A stretch of DNA of 64,000 bases from Leptospira ainlahdjerensis (GCF_016919175.1 NZ_JAFFPU010000003.1:27501-91500); one strand, 5' to 3'; positions 10,212 through 30,918 are shown, counted from the first letter of the stretch. Notes: generated by a model not told the origin, from the sequence alone. Translations and numbers: made by a program.

Positions 10212-10751
10212 TTAAGAATCATACCAGTCGCGGTAATCTAAGACAGAGAAAAGATGAGATGGATCGCATTCTAATTTTCGACTGATTCGATTTTCGGGGA
10301 AATCGAGGTGGAGGATGTATCTGTAGTTTCTATGAAATGTGGGAGCTCCCTCATTCATAGTTCGTACGATAGAACTTCCGACTCCAATCTCATCCAACCA
10401 AAGAAGGTAATTGAAAAGATAGCAACGAGACACACCATGCGCTTGCGCCAAAACTCCGAGAAAAGACCAGGTGGCTGTTCCTACTCGAACATTCATTCGT
10501 CTCATTTCCGTTCTTCCCAAACTGGGTTGATACAACGTCTTCCCGGCCTTCTTCCCCAAATGTTGAATGGAAGTCAGGTATTTCCCATACCTTCTCAGAA
10601 GAATGGGAATTCTCTTCGGAAGCATTCTTCTTTCTCTTTCCTCATAACGAGACAAAGTGGAATTCGGTATGAGCAAAGTCACGACTTCCGTTTTGTTTTC
10701 ATTGAGAATGGAACGAATCTCTTTCTCGGAATTTAAAAGTAATGTGGCCAT
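10212..10751 (-). CDS. DUF1564 family protein (Leptospira-specific)
   Basis: 179 residues. It has the DUF1564 pattern: an N-terminal [13 protein letters not shown] segment, a central basic helix with LLRRYGKYL, then YQ-type and R-M-N-V-R-V segments and a C-terminal [16 protein letters not shown] signature. These proteins occur in many copies in Leptospira genomes; the arrangement of basic helices resembles a ribbon-helix-helix or HTH-like DNA-binding fold, but the function is unknown. The gene is isolated between AT-rich intergenic stretches, as is common for this family, and converges on the NlpC/P60 gene. Confidence 0.85.
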   Translation of the reverse strand: MATLLLNSEKEIRSILNENKTEVVTLLIPNSTLSRYEERERRMLPKRIPILLRRYGKYLTSIQHLGKKAGKTLYQPSLGRTEMRRMNVRVGTATWSFLGVLAQAHGVSRCYLFNYLLWLDEIGVGSSIVRTMNEGAPTFHRNYRYILHLDFPENRISRKLECDPSHLFSVLDYRDWYDS

Positions 10752-11190
10752 ACATCAAACGGTTCCTGTAAAGAAACCTTCGGAACTTAATTTTTCAAAA
10801 AAAACAAACGCCTAAAAAAAAACTTCAAAATGTATCGACTACCTCTGAAAATCTAAATTTTTTCGAAAAAATTTTCCTTATAAAAAAGAAATCATATAAA
10901 ACAAAAGAATCGGAATCCGCAAAGCACAATCGTAAGAATTGATTCCATAAGAAACAAGCGCCAGAGCATCCCGAAGGATCGATCTTACAAAAAGAAAATG
11001 GAGAGATTATTCCAAAATTCGAACCTCGGTGCTCCAATAGAACAATCAGGATCTGTTTTAAGAATGTTCAAGGACCGTTTTTTCAGGGAATAAGGGAAAA
11101 AAATTGTGAGAACTCCTAACCCCGCGTTTTGATTGTGAGTTTTTTCAAGCCTCACTTCAACGATTTTCTTCGAGGTATTAGGACAGGCAC
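10752..11190. other. Long AT-rich intergenic region with a 20-bp palindrome
   Basis: About 440 bases without a convincing gene. It holds the upstream region of the DUF1564 gene (minus) and the downstream region of the LON-domain gene (minus). A perfect 20-bp A/T palindrome centred on TTCGAA is at 10855-10874. A 70-codon open frame at 10825-11037 has composition unlike a protein and no ribosome site, so I leave it out. Confidence 0.45.
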
Positions 11191-11805
11191 TTATTCTTTT
11201 AAATTGAGTTCTTCGACGATCTCTAAAAGAATTTTAGTTTTTTCCATCGGATTCGGATCGACTAAAATTTCCTGCTTTTTGGAGAATTCAAAATTGAGAA
11301 TGGAGGCAATGAAGTCGATTGGAAACGGATGAGTCATGAGTTCGTTCATTCTTAAAATAAGATCCTCTCCCGCGCCTTCGGAAAGAAGAATTCTTTTCGT
11401 CATAAAAAGAAGCTTTTCAAAACTTTTCTTAAAGCCTTCGTCTTTTAAATATTCAAAATCGGGTTCGATCTTTTCGATCCTCGCTACCCGAAAAGGTTCT
11501 ACGGTTTCATAGTCTATGAGTTTTGCGATTCCTTTGCCTTCTAAGAGAATATTGGATCTTCCATCGGGAAGTGGATCTCTTCGAATGATCTTTCCCCAAC
11601 CAAAAACGGTTTCGATTTCCGGATGTTTCGAAGGGGCTCTGGATTTCGCGGGAAGAATGGGAGCGACGGCCAATTCTTCTCCGGATTCCATACAATAATC
11701 CAACATCAATCTGTAACGGGGTTCAAAGATATGGAGAGGTAGGTAAGTCCCAGGGAATAGAATGATTTCCGGCAAAGGAAAGATAGGGACAGTAGTAGTT
11801 GACAC
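11191..11805 (-). CDS. LON substrate-binding-domain protein (Lon N-terminal domain only)
   Basis: About 204 residues. The N-terminal part VPIFPLPEIILFPG followed by LPLHIFEPRYRLML is the classical Lon N-terminal (PUA-like) domain, and the chain ends after the domain helical part, so there is no AAA+ or protease domain. Stand-alone LON-domain proteins are widespread; their role is thought to be binding of substrate proteins, but is not settled. The start is uncertain: a GTG at 11805 gives the usual N-terminus, while an ATG at 11898 would add 31 hydrophobic-looking residues and overlap the divergent heptose kinase gene. No good ribosome site is seen for either. Confidence 0.85.
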   Translation of the reverse strand: MSTTTVPIFPLPEIILFPGTYLPLHIFEPRYRLMLDYCMESGEELAVAPILPAKSRAPSKHPEIETVFGWGKIIRRDPLPDGRSNILLEGKGIAKLIDYETVEPFRVARIEKIEPDFEYLKDEGFKKSFEKLLFMTKRILLSEGAGEDLILRMNELMTHPFPIDFIASILNFEFSKKQEILVDPNPMEKTKILLEIVEELNLKE

Positions 11806-11868
11806 GGGAAGGATACTATAGCGGCTTAGAGAGAAACCGTAAATCAAAATCCAAAGGCTTGGCAGAAT

Positions 11869-12882
<1,014 letters not shown>

Positions 12883-12885
12883 AAT

Positions 12886-13362
12886 ATGGATTTGAAAAAT
12901 CATATCGTTCCTTGGGAAGAAGTTGCTTCCTTTTCCGATCAGATTCGAAATTCAAAAAAAATCGTTTTTACAAATGGATGTTTTGATCTCGTTCATCGAG
13001 GACATCTCACCTATCTTTCTCAAGCGAGAGAACTGGGCGATTTTCTCTGGATCGGACTGAACGGGGACTCGTCTGTAAAAAGGCTCAAAGGGGATCACCG
13101 CCCCGTCGTTTCCGAAGAAGATCGAGCCATTCTTCTTGGAAACCTCCGATTTGTGGACGCCGTCACAATTTTCAACCAAGACACACCGTTAGAGCTCCTA
13201 CGTTTGGTCCGACCTGCGATTCACGTAAAGGGTGGAGATTACAAAATCGAAGATTTACCTGAAACCCCTGTGGTTCGAGAATTCGGAGGTGAAGTCAAGA
13301 TCTTGCCTTTTGTGCCCGGAAAATCCACTTCACTTTTGATAGAGAAAATCCTGAAACTCTAA
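12886..13362 (+). CDS. rfaE2: D-glycero-beta-D-manno-heptose 1-phosphate adenylyltransferase (HldE domain 2 / RfaE2)
   Basis: 158 residues, corresponding to the C-terminal half of HldE. The cytidylyltransferase-fold nucleotide site is seen as FTNGCFDLVHRGHL (HxGH motif), followed by GLNGDSSVKRLKG and the C-terminal PGKSTSLLIEK region. It makes ADP-D,D-heptose from heptose-1-phosphate and ATP. It lies 3 bases after the kinase gene, so the two steps are co-expressed. The phosphatase (GmhB) and isomerase (GmhA) of the pathway are not in this window. Confidence 0.94.
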   Translation: MDLKNHIVPWEEVASFSDQIRNSKKIVFTNGCFDLVHRGHLTYLSQARELGDFLWIGLNGDSSVKRLKGDHRPVVSEEDRAILLGNLRFVDAVTIFNQDTPLELLRLVRPAIHVKGGDYKIEDLPETPVVREFGGEVKILPFVPGKSTSLLIEKILKL

Positions 13363-13462
13363 AACTTCGTCTTCTCATTTTTTTGGAGACAGAATTCCGA
13401 GAAATTCCTGTTTGAATTTCTGGAAACTCCCAAAACTCTGTTCTGAAAGGCGGGAATGGAAG

Positions 13463-15079
<1,617 letters not shown>

Positions 15080-15081
15080 TC

Positions 15082-15945
15082 ATGAAAGACAATACCTGCA
15101 CGCAAAGAGAATTCTTAAACGGAGCCAAGATCGGTGGAGACCAGCCTTTCTTTCTGATCTCGGGCCCTTGTGTGATGGAAAACCGCGATCTTCTCGATCG
15201 GGTCTGCGCGGAGATGATCGAAATCTGCGGAGAATTAAAGATTCCTTATGTTTTCAAAAGCAGTTTTGACAAGGCAAACCGTTCTTCCGTAAATTCTTAC
15301 AGAGGTCCTGGACTTTCGGAAGGCATTAAGAATTTAGAATATATTAAAAATAAATACAACGTTCCGGTCCTTACCGACATCCACGAAACGCACCAAATCG
15401 GACCGCTCAAAGACGTCTTAGACATCTACCAAATTCCCGCGTTTCTCTGTAGGCAAACCGATCTCATCGCGGAATCGGCGAAAACCGGCAAATGGGTAAA
15501 CGTCAAAAAAGGACAATTCTTAGCTCCCGCCGACACGCGTCATATCGCGGTGAAGATGAAAGAATCCGGAAACGATAAAGTTCTCGTGACGGAAAGAGGA
15601 ACTAGCTTTGGTTACGGAAATCTTGTCTTCGACGGAAGAGCCGTTCCTATCATTCACGGATTCGATATCCCCGTAATTTTTGACGCAACTCATTCCGCAC
15701 AACTTCCGGGTGCGGCGGGAAATAGCACCGGCGGTCAGAGAGAATTTATTCCGAGCATTCTTCGTTCCGCTGTTTCCTTAGGAATCGAAGGAATCTTTAT
15801 GGAAGTACATCCGGATCCGGACAAGGCTCTTTCGGACGCAACGACTCAATATCCTCTTTCCCAGATCAAACATCTTTTGAAGGAAATGATCGCGTTGGAT
15901 CGTTACGTTAAGAAAGAAATTCTATCTTCTGCATTGCATTCGTAA
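15082..15945 (+). CDS. kdsA: 3-deoxy-D-manno-octulosonate 8-phosphate synthase
   Basis: 287 residues, standard for KdsA. Family motifs are present in order: ISGPCVMENRDL, YVFKSSFDKANRSS, PVLTDIHE, QIPAFLCRQTDL, KKGQFLAP, GTSFGYGNLV, DATHSAQLPG and EVHPDPDKALSDA. It condenses phosphoenolpyruvate with arabinose-5-phosphate to give Kdo-8-phosphate, the first committed step of Kdo for LPS. It follows pyrG by 2 bases and precedes the Lpt genes, so the block is a coherent LPS operon. Confidence 0.97.
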   Translation: MKDNTCTQREFLNGAKIGGDQPFFLISGPCVMENRDLLDRVCAEMIEICGELKIPYVFKSSFDKANRSSVNSYRGPGLSEGIKNLEYIKNKYNVPVLTDIHETHQIGPLKDVLDIYQIPAFLCRQTDLIAESAKTGKWVNVKKGQFLAPADTRHIAVKMKESGNDKVLVTERGTSFGYGNLVFDGRAVPIIHGFDIPVIFDATHSAQLPGAAGNSTGGQREFIPSILRSAVSLGIEGIFMEVHPDPDKALSDATTQYPLSQIKHLLKEMIALDRYVKKEILSSALHS

Positions 15946-15956
15946 TCGGACTTCTT

Positions 15957-16541
15957 ATGAAACGCAAAGATCTACGTGGGAATCGATCGCTATTCTTTCT
16001 GATTCTCTTTGGATTCTTTGCGAACTCTTTTGAAAATTGTAAAAAAACAAATTACGAAAGAGTGGAAAAGGAAAGAGAAAGTGGTGCTTCCATTTCCATT
16101 CGAAACTTCAAACGAGAAGCCTACGACCAAGACGGAAAACTTCAGTGGGAACTCAAAGCGGAAGAATCCTACGTCTACGTAAACGAGAACAAAACGATTT
16201 TTTACAATATCGATTTCGACCAATTCGAAAACGGAAAATTCAAATCCAAACTCTTGGGTGAAAAAGGGGAAATCAATCACAAGACCCGATTGATGAAACT
16301 GGAAGGCAAAATTTTTCTGAGAACGGACGACAACAAAATTCTTACCGCAAAACAAATCGAATACAATATGGACACGAAGAAGTTGGAATCCAATTCGGAA
16401 GTGACCGTAAGCTCCGACGGAACTACGATTCATGGAATCGGATTACGCGCTGATAAGGACTTAAACAAATTTACGATCTTAAGACCTTCTGCGATTACTC
16501 AGGGCGGAACAAACCCACTGAAAGCGGCCGGTTCCAAGTGA
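15957..16541 (+). CDS. lptC: LPS export protein LptC-like
   Basis: 194 residues. An N-terminal hydrophobic segment (about residues 13-24) anchors a beta-rich periplasmic domain with the LptC pattern: KREAYDQDGKLQWELKAEES, then LLGEKGEINHKTRLMKLEGKI and KQIEYNMDTKKLESNSEV. LptC recruits LPS from the LptBFG inner-membrane complex to the periplasmic LptA bridge. Asn-Cys at residues 25-26 could make it a lipoprotein, which would be unusual for LptC, but the preceding residues are not a clear lipobox. It overlaps the lptA-like gene by 4 bases (GTGA). Confidence 0.87.
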   Translation: MKRKDLRGNRSLFFLILFGFFANSFENCKKTNYERVEKERESGASISIRNFKREAYDQDGKLQWELKAEESYVYVNENKTIFYNIDFDQFENGKFKSKLLGEKGEINHKTRLMKLEGKIFLRTDDNKILTAKQIEYNMDTKKLESNSEVTVSSDGTTIHGIGLRADKDLNKFTILRPSAITQGGTNPLKAAGSK

Positions 16542-17908
16542 TTCGAAAGGTTTTGCTTTTGATTCTATTTTGTTTTGCGTTTGTGCAAAATCATGGAAAC
16601 GTAAAACCTCCTCTTCTCGTCGGCAGTGAAACCGCAGACAGAAAGTTTGTGAGCATTCCCGAAAACGTGGAAAAGAAAAACACGGCTCCAAGTTTTCCCA
16701 CCCTCTGGGGCGGTTCGGCGTTGACCCAAGAAGACAAGGTCATATCCGGTCTCAAGATCACAGCATTCATTTTAGAAGGTGGGGCTTGGATCCAACACAA
16801 GAAAGTCAAACTCTCCGCGAATCAAATCGAAGTCTATGGAAAGGACGCGTTCAAAGGATTTTTAAAGGGCGGAGTTTTTATACAAGACGGAGACAACGGA
16901 GTCACCTTACGCGCGGGTACGGGAGAATACGATAAGCTCGAAGAAAAGATCTATATCAAAGATCGTCCCAGACTCTTCCACACGGACAAAAGTGGAACCA
17001 AGACCGTCATCTCCGCGACCTTTATCGAAAGAAACCTCGCCAAAAAAACCACTCTCTTAAAAGAAAACGTCGTCATCGCTCATCCGCAAATTACGATCCT
17101 TTGTAAAGAAGCCGTCTTCGAAGAAGATGAAGACAAGATCACGACGGACCCCAATCCGATCTTAATCGCAAAGGATCGTTATCTCACCGGAAATCAACTC
17201 ACGTTTTATACGAATGAAAATCGAGTCGAGCTTACGGGAGAAAGTATTCTTTTTCAGAATTATATGGATACCGAAAAGGTTGAAAATAAGGATTCAAAAG
17301 AGAAACAACAACCGACCGAAGAAAAAACAAAAAAAGAAGTTAGGCGAATCGCGATTTTTAAAGGGGATCGTTTAATCAGTGATAAAGACGAAACCGGAGA
17401 AAACAGAGTCGGTCTTTATGGAAACGCCACCATCTATCGTCATACCATGAAAATGAACGCTGAAAAGTTAATCAGCTACGGAAAAAATTCCACAAAAGTA
17501 GAAGCCAGAAATCAGATCACGATGTTCGATCGTGAAAACCGATTGATCCTCTCCGGGAATGTCCTTGACTACTTCAAAAACGAACAGTACATTCATTTGA
17601 CCGATTCGGGAAAAATCGATTTTCTCGACAAAAAAACGGACGCGGTAACGAGTACGATGACCGCGGTCGAGTTTGAACGGTTTTTAGATAAGAATGAAAC
17701 CGTCATTCGTGGAAACGTTCTGATAGAAGGTAAAGATTCTTCCGCCACGGGAGAATATGCTACGTATTTTGAAAAAGAGGAAAAAGTGTATCTTGAGGGA
17801 AATCCAACGTTGAAAAAAAACGGCCGAGACATTCATGCAGGAAGGATCATATTCTTTCCAAGAGAAGGTAGAGCCCTTTTGACGGATGGAATCGTTCCCG
17901 GAAAGTAA
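16538..17908 (+). CDS. LptA/OstA-like LPS transport protein, unusually long
   Basis: 456 residues, more than twice the length of enterobacterial LptA (~185). A signal peptide (about 1-20) is followed by successive OstA-type beta-strand repeats across the chain, for example LKGGVFIQDGDNGVTLRAGTG, NVVIAHPQITILCKEAVF, LYGNATIYRHTMKMNAEKLI, LILSGNVLDYF and VIRGNVLIEGK. A charged Lys/Glu insert lies around 250-270. The beta-jellyroll repeats form the periplasmic bridge along which LPS passes to LptD. The GTG start overlaps the lptC stop; lptB follows 9 bases after. The length suggests that one protein may span more of the bridge, or two fused OstA units. Confidence 0.85.
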   Translation: MIRKVLLLILFCFAFVQNHGNVKPPLLVGSETADRKFVSIPENVEKKNTAPSFPTLWGGSALTQEDKVISGLKITAFILEGGAWIQHKKVKLSANQIEVYGKDAFKGFLKGGVFIQDGDNGVTLRAGTGEYDKLEEKIYIKDRPRLFHTDKSGTKTVISATFIERNLAKKTTLLKENVVIAHPQITILCKEAVFEEDEDKITTDPNPILIAKDRYLTGNQLTFYTNENRVELTGESILFQNYMDTEKVENKDSKEKQQPTEEKTKKEVRRIAIFKGDRLISDKDETGENRVGLYGNATIYRHTMKMNAEKLISYGKNSTKVEARNQITMFDRENRLILSGNVLDYFKNEQYIHLTDSGKIDFLDKKTDAVTSTMTAVEFERFLDKNETVIRGNVLIEGKDSSATGEYATYFEKEEKVYLEGNPTLKKNGRDIHAGRIIFFPREGRALLTDGIVPGK

Positions 17909-17917
17909 ATTACGATT

Positions 17918-20061
<2,144 letters not shown>

Positions 20062-20065
20062 TTCT

Positions 20066-21028
20066 ATGTCCATGCCGGGAATCAACGTTTCGAATATTCT
20101 CAACGAACACGAGGAATTGGGTCTTCGTCTTTTGGCGGGCGAAAAGGGGCTGACCAATCGAATCAACATGTCCGAGATCAATCGCCCCGGTCTTTCCCTC
20201 ACCGGCTTTTACGAAAGTTTCGCCCACGATCGGATTCAGATTTTCGGAAAAGGAGAATGGGCCTATATCACGTCCCGATCTCCCGAAGATTTAAAACAAA
20301 TCGCCGCCGATTTTTTTAGCTTTCATCTCAATTGTATCATCTTCACACACGGAAACCCTCCGCCTCCGATCTTTCAGGAAAACTGCGAACGTCTCGGAAT
20401 TCCTTTGATGATCTCGGACGTTTCGACTCATAAGTTCATCACTCTCATCTCCGGAATTTTGGATCGAAGCCTCGCACCGAGAACGATGCGGCACGGTGTG
20501 TTGATTGAAGTTTTTGGAATCGGAATTCTTCTTTCCGGAAAAAGTGGCGTGGGGAAAAGCGAGACCGCGCTCGAACTCATCGAAAGGGGACATCGTCTTG
20601 TCGCGGACGATATGGTGGAAATCCGAAGACTCTCCGAAAGTTATTTGATCGGAACCTGTTCGGATCTTTTGCGTCACCACATGGAAATCCGTGGATTAGG
20701 AATTTTGAATATTAAGGATATCTTCGGTATCGGTTCGGTACGAGATCATAAACTGATCGAACTCATTATTCATCTAGAAGAATGGGCCGAAGACAAGGAC
20801 TTTGATCGAACGGGTCTTGAAAATCCCACAGAAGAATTGCTTGGAGTACAGATTCCATTGATTCGAGTTCCGGTTCGTCCGGGAAGAAACATTCCGATCA
20901 TCGTCGAGACCGCGGCGATGAATCAGCGTTTGCGTAAATTGGGCAAAAATGCTGCGCAAGAATTCAATCAAAAATTAGGTCAATATTTACAGCAGGGTAA
21001 AATTGAAAGAAATCCTCCTCAAAATTAA
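20066..21028 (+). CDS. hprK: HPr kinase/phosphorylase
   Basis: 320 residues. The N-terminal domain is followed by the C-terminal kinase with Walker A GKSGVGKSE, VADDMVEIRR and the HprK signature MEIRGLGILNIKDIFG, then the K3-like PVRPGRNIP segment. The enzyme phosphorylates and dephosphorylates a serine of HPr. The start is the ATG at 20066 (or 20072), placing MPGINVSNIL at the N-terminus; the longer frame back to 19937 runs inside rpoN. It begins 4 bases after rpoN and overlaps ptsH by 26 bases, so kinase and substrate are made together. Confidence 0.96.
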   Translation: MSMPGINVSNILNEHEELGLRLLAGEKGLTNRINMSEINRPGLSLTGFYESFAHDRIQIFGKGEWAYITSRSPEDLKQIAADFFSFHLNCIIFTHGNPPPPIFQENCERLGIPLMISDVSTHKFITLISGILDRSLAPRTMRHGVLIEVFGIGILLSGKSGVGKSETALELIERGHRLVADDMVEIRRLSESYLIGTCSDLLRHHMEIRGLGILNIKDIFGIGSVRDHKLIELIIHLEEWAEDKDFDRTGLENPTEELLGVQIPLIRVPVRPGRNIPIIVETAAMNQRLRKLGKNAAQEFNQKLGQYLQQGKIERNPPQN

Positions 21029-21266
21029 TGAGAATGGGACCGGGATGCACGCAAGACCGGCTTCCGTATTCGTAAACTGCGCTTCCAGATTTCCCTGTGA
21101 AATCACCGTGGTCAAAGACGACGTGGAAGTGAACGGAAAAAGTATCATGGGACTTATGATGCTCGCCCTCGCACCTGGAAACGAATTTACAATTCAGGTC
21201 CGAGGCGATAAGGAAGAAGAGGCCTTGGAGGCTTTGACAAATCTCGTAAAGAACGATTTTGTCTGA
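21003..21266 (+). CDS. ptsH: Phosphocarrier protein HPr
   Basis: 87 residues. The EI-dependent phosphorylation site His16 is in GMHARPAS, and the regulatory Ser47 (Ser46 of Bacillus HPr) is in NGKSIMGLMML, so both phosphorylation modes are available. The start is a TTG with CAGGG upstream, 26 bases inside hprK. No sugar-specific EII gene or EI gene is in the window. In spirochaetes of this type HPr is likely to be regulatory rather than a carrier for sugar import, which is inference. Confidence 0.95.
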   Translation: MKEILLKINENGTGMHARPASVFVNCASRFPCEITVVKDDVEVNGKSIMGLMMLALAPGNEFTIQVRGDKEEEALEALTNLVKNDFV

Positions 21267-21283
21267 ATTTTTCTTTTTTTCCC

Positions 21284-23074
21284 ATGAATGATGAAACCAG
21301 ATACCATCTAAGAGATTTACTCATCTTAGGATTAATCATTCTTCTTTCCGTGATTCTCGCTGAAGCGATTCAGTTTTCGGGAAGTAATATTCAAACCGAC
21401 GATATCGGGTTTTTAGATCGAATCGTAGTCTATATATTCTTTTTTATTCCATTATTCTCCCTTTCTCTTTTGATTTCTTACTTTTATCGAAACAAAAGAA
21501 ATCTCGAAACGGGAAGACTCAAAAGTTCGATCCGTTATCGATTGACCCTTTCGTTTATTTTCGTGGCCTTACTTCCTTCGGTGCCGATCCTTTTTCTTTC
21601 CTCGAATATCACAGGAAAAATCTACGAAAGATTCTATGGAATCGATATCGATGAAGCGCTTTCCTCCGGCGAATCTCTGATTCGTAACGAGGAAGAACCG
21701 AAGAAAAAAATCCTGATCGAAAAAACAAGACTCTTGGAAAGTTTTTTAAGAATCCATCCTCTCAACTTGGAAAGTCTGGTCGCGGGAGCTTCCAAACTCA
21801 ACCTCATTCAGAGCGATGAGTTTTACGTAGGAATCTACGAAAACGAAAAATCTATATTAGAAAATCGTGGTTTAAAATACAAACCCCTTGAAAAGGACTT
21901 TAAACCGTTTTCTAAAACTTCTCTCTGGACAGAATTTACGAGTTATCGTCCGGATTATTGTATGTATTATCTCCGAGTTCCGTTTCCGATCGGAAAACGA
22001 ATTCTTCAAACCGGAATCAGAATCCACAAAGGGGAAGAGAAGATCGTCTATTCGCTCATTTCAACGCGCAGAAACTACGATCGTGCCGATTTGGCAAAAG
22101 AAAAACTTCCGTATCGAATTCGCTTAACATTTAGTATCATCACCGTTTCTATCTTTCTACTCGCGATCTACTTTTCTCTTCTTTTCGCGAGAAGAATTTC
22201 GAGGCCCATCATCGAACTCGCAAACGCCACACAAAAAATTTCAATGGGGGATACGGACATCAGTTTGGAAATCCGTGAAACCGGAGAGATCGGAGCCCTG
22301 ATCGATTCTTTCAACCAGATGGTTCAGGATCTCAAATCCAAAAACGCGGAGCTGATGCAGAGCCAAAGAATCGCCGCCTGGAAGGAAGTCGCACAGAGGA
22401 TGGCTCATGAGATCAAAAATCCTCTGACTCCGATCCAACTTTCCGCCGAAAGAATTCGTAGAAAGATGAAATCAGAAAACTGGCAAGAGTTTCACGAAGT
22501 TGTGGAAAGCGGAACCAAAACGATCATCAAACAAGTTCGAGTCTTGGAACATCTTGTAAACGAGTTCTCCGACTTCGCGCGTATGCCGGCTCCCAAACTC
22601 ATCAACCAAAATTTGGAACCTATCATTCTTGAGGCAGTGAAACTTTTCGAACACACGCCTCAACTCAAAATTGAAACAAGAATTGCAAAGTCCTTTCCTC
22701 AGCTTTTTTTAGATCAGAAAATTATCCTTCGAGTATTAACGAACCTGATTAAAAATTCAATCGAAGCGATCGAGAGAAAACGAGAAAAAGAGGAACTTCC
22801 GGATTATACCGGTTCCATTTTGATTTCCGTTTCGATTAGCAGAAAGATTATGCGAAGAGTTGCGATCATCGCAATCGAGGACAACGGAATCGGAATTTCA
22901 CCCGAACTAAAACAAAAAGTATTCGAACCATATTATTCCACAAAAAACAACAACACATCGGGGATCGGCCTTGCGATCGTACAGAAAAGTGTGATTGACC
23001 ACAACGGGCATATCTCGATAGATTCTTCCAGTATGGGCGGTTGTCGTTTCCAAATCGAACTTCCGGTTTCTTAA
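21284..23074 (+). CDS. NtrY-like membrane sensor histidine kinase
   Basis: 596 residues. Four hydrophobic segments (about 9-28, 40-62, 85-104 and 285-305) surround a periplasmic or extracytoplasmic region of ~170 residues between the third and fourth; then come a HAMP linker (LFARRISRPIIELAN), a HisKA domain with the phospho-acceptor His in MAHEIKNPLTPIQLS, and a HATPase domain with NLIKNSIEAIE (N box), EDNGIGIS (G1) and SGIGLAIV (G2). This is the NtrY architecture but without an obvious PAS domain. The response regulator gene starts 6 bases downstream. The signal is unknown; in NtrY homologues nitrogen or redox state is sensed. Confidence 0.92.
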   Translation: MNDETRYHLRDLLILGLIILLSVILAEAIQFSGSNIQTDDIGFLDRIVVYIFFFIPLFSLSLLISYFYRNKRNLETGRLKSSIRYRLTLSFIFVALLPSVPILFLSSNITGKIYERFYGIDIDEALSSGESLIRNEEEPKKKILIEKTRLLESFLRIHPLNLESLVAGASKLNLIQSDEFYVGIYENEKSILENRGLKYKPLEKDFKPFSKTSLWTEFTSYRPDYCMYYLRVPFPIGKRILQTGIRIHKGEEKIVYSLISTRRNYDRADLAKEKLPYRIRLTFSIITVSIFLLAIYFSLLFARRISRPIIELANATQKISMGDTDISLEIRETGEIGALIDSFNQMVQDLKSKNAELMQSQRIAAWKEVAQRMAHEIKNPLTPIQLSAERIRRKMKSENWQEFHEVVESGTKTIIKQVRVLEHLVNEFSDFARMPAPKLINQNLEPIILEAVKLFEHTPQLKIETRIAKSFPQLFLDQKIILRVLTNLIKNSIEAIERKREKEELPDYTGSILISVSISRKIMRRVAIIAIEDNGIGISPELKQKVFEPYYSTKNNNTSGIGLAIVQKSVIDHNGHISIDSSSMGGCRFQIELPVS

Positions 23075-23080
23075 AACTCA

Positions 23081-27202
<4,122 letters not shown>

Positions 27203-27203
27203 T

Positions 27204-29139
<1,936 letters not shown>

Positions 29140-29143
<4 letters not shown>

Positions 29144-29787
29144 AAATTTCCGCATCCATCTTAGCTACTAAACTCACGGAACTCGGAAAGACCGTTCCCG
29201 ATTACGATCCTTCCGCCATAGACTTGATGCACATGGACGTCATGGACGGAAACTTCGTTCCTCAGATCAGCTTCGGAGAAGCTCTGAGCAAGGAAGTAAA
29301 AGCTCTCACTTCCATTCCATTGGATGTTCATCTTATGGTTTCCAAACCGGAAAACCACGTTTCCAAATACTACGAACTGAGTCCCTATTGTATTACGTTT
29401 CATATCGAAACCACCGATTTTCCGGTGCGTTTGGCTCAGGAAATCAAATCCCACGGAACCAAGGTGGGAGTTTCTCTGAATCCCGGAACAACCGTTTCTT
29501 CTTTGGAAAACGTTCTTCCTTATATCGATTTGATTCTTCTGATGACCGTGGAACCTGGATTTTACGGACAAAAGTTTATCGTGAACGGAATGGAAAAAAT
29601 CCGCAAAGCGAAGGAACTCATCGGTTCCAGACCGATCGAACTCGAAGTGGATGGCGGTGTAAACGATACCAATATCCAAGAGCTCAAGAAGAATGGGGTG
29701 GACATCGTAGTAGTCGGGGCCGGACTTTATAAAACCGGAAACCCGGTGGAGAACGCAAAACATCTCAAATCCCTGGCAAAATCCTGA
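29140..29787 (+). CDS. rpe: Ribulose-phosphate 3-epimerase
   Basis: 215 residues. TIM-barrel with the metal-binding and catalytic motifs [46 protein letters not shown] and LEVDGGVN. It interconverts ribulose-5-phosphate and xylulose-5-phosphate in the pentose phosphate pathway. The TTG start overlaps the PASTA gene by 4 bases, ending the priA-fmt-PASTA-rpe string. An intergenic gap with a promoter separates it from rpsP. Confidence 0.96.
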
Positions 29788-29812
29788 ACCTGCATTTTTG
29801 TCGGATCATTTC

Positions 29813-29841
29813 TTGACAGAGGGACATATTGTCCAATATTG
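29813..29841 (+). promoter_or_regulatory. Putative sigma-70 promoter of the rpsP operon
   Basis: A perfect -35 box TTGACA (29813-29818) is followed after 17 bases by ATATTG (29836-29841), a weak -10. It is about 70 bases upstream of the rpsP start codon. The -35 is clear; the -10 choice is uncertain. Confidence 0.5.
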
Positions 29842-29906
29842 GTAAAAATCATGCATTCTTTTTCCGTACTATTCTTGTAAGGAAAAAATGATAAAAGGAA
29901 AACGAT

Positions 29907-30175
<269 letters not shown>

Positions 30176-30176
<1 letters not shown>

Positions 30177-30406
30177 TGGAAGAATTGCTGAAGTACATCG
30201 TTGCTTCTCTCGTTGAATTTCCCGAAGAAATCGTAATTCGGGAAATAGAAGGGGAAGAACAGAACATCATCGAACTTCGCGTTTCCCCAAAAGACGTGGG
30301 AAAAGTAATCGGTAAGAACGGTCGTATTGCAAAATCCCTGCGCGCGATTCTTACTGCGGCTTCCGTAAAAGCAGGAAAAAACTTCTCGCTCGAAATCATT
30401 GACTGA
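30176..30406 (+). CDS. khpA: KH-domain RNA-binding protein KhpA
   Basis: 76 residues. A single KH domain with the GxxG loop in [16 protein letters not shown]. KhpA is a small RNA chaperone-like protein, often acting with KhpB. It overlaps rpsP by one base and rimM by 8 bases, the standard place between rpsP and rimM. Confidence 0.94.
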
Positions 30407-30918
30407 AGGCTGGATTTCACTCGGCCAACTCGGAAAACCCTTTGGAATCAAAGGGTTTCTTCGTTTTAATGTGAGAGAAACCGTTCTCACAGAATTCAAA
30501 CTTCCCATTCAACTCAAACTTCGAAAACCGGATCCCAATTTTCCGGAGAAAGATATTACAATTCTCGAATTGCAAGCGCATACTGGAAAGTTTATCGTTC
30601 GTATCGAAGGAATCAACACACCGGAAGAAGCTGAACGACTTACGGGTGGAATCCTTCTTTTACCGGCTCATCTCCTTCCGAAGATCAAAACCAAAGACGA
30701 ATTCTATATCTCCGATTTGATCGGACTTCAGGCAGTGGACGAATCCGGAAAGAAATTGAATTGGGTCTTGAAAGAAGTTTTAGACAATCCGGCGCATCCG
30801 ATTCTTTCTTTTACAAGGCCTGAGGGCGAAGAAATTTTAATTCCTTTCATTCACGTCTACGTCGGGGAAGTGGATTTAGAAAAGAAAACCATCGTCCTCA
30901 TTCAACCGGAGGTATGGA

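Noticed and set aside
10825..11037. 70-codon minus-strand open frame as a gene
   Set aside because: No ribosome site, Cys/Phe-rich composition unlike a protein and lies in AT-rich intergenic DNA.
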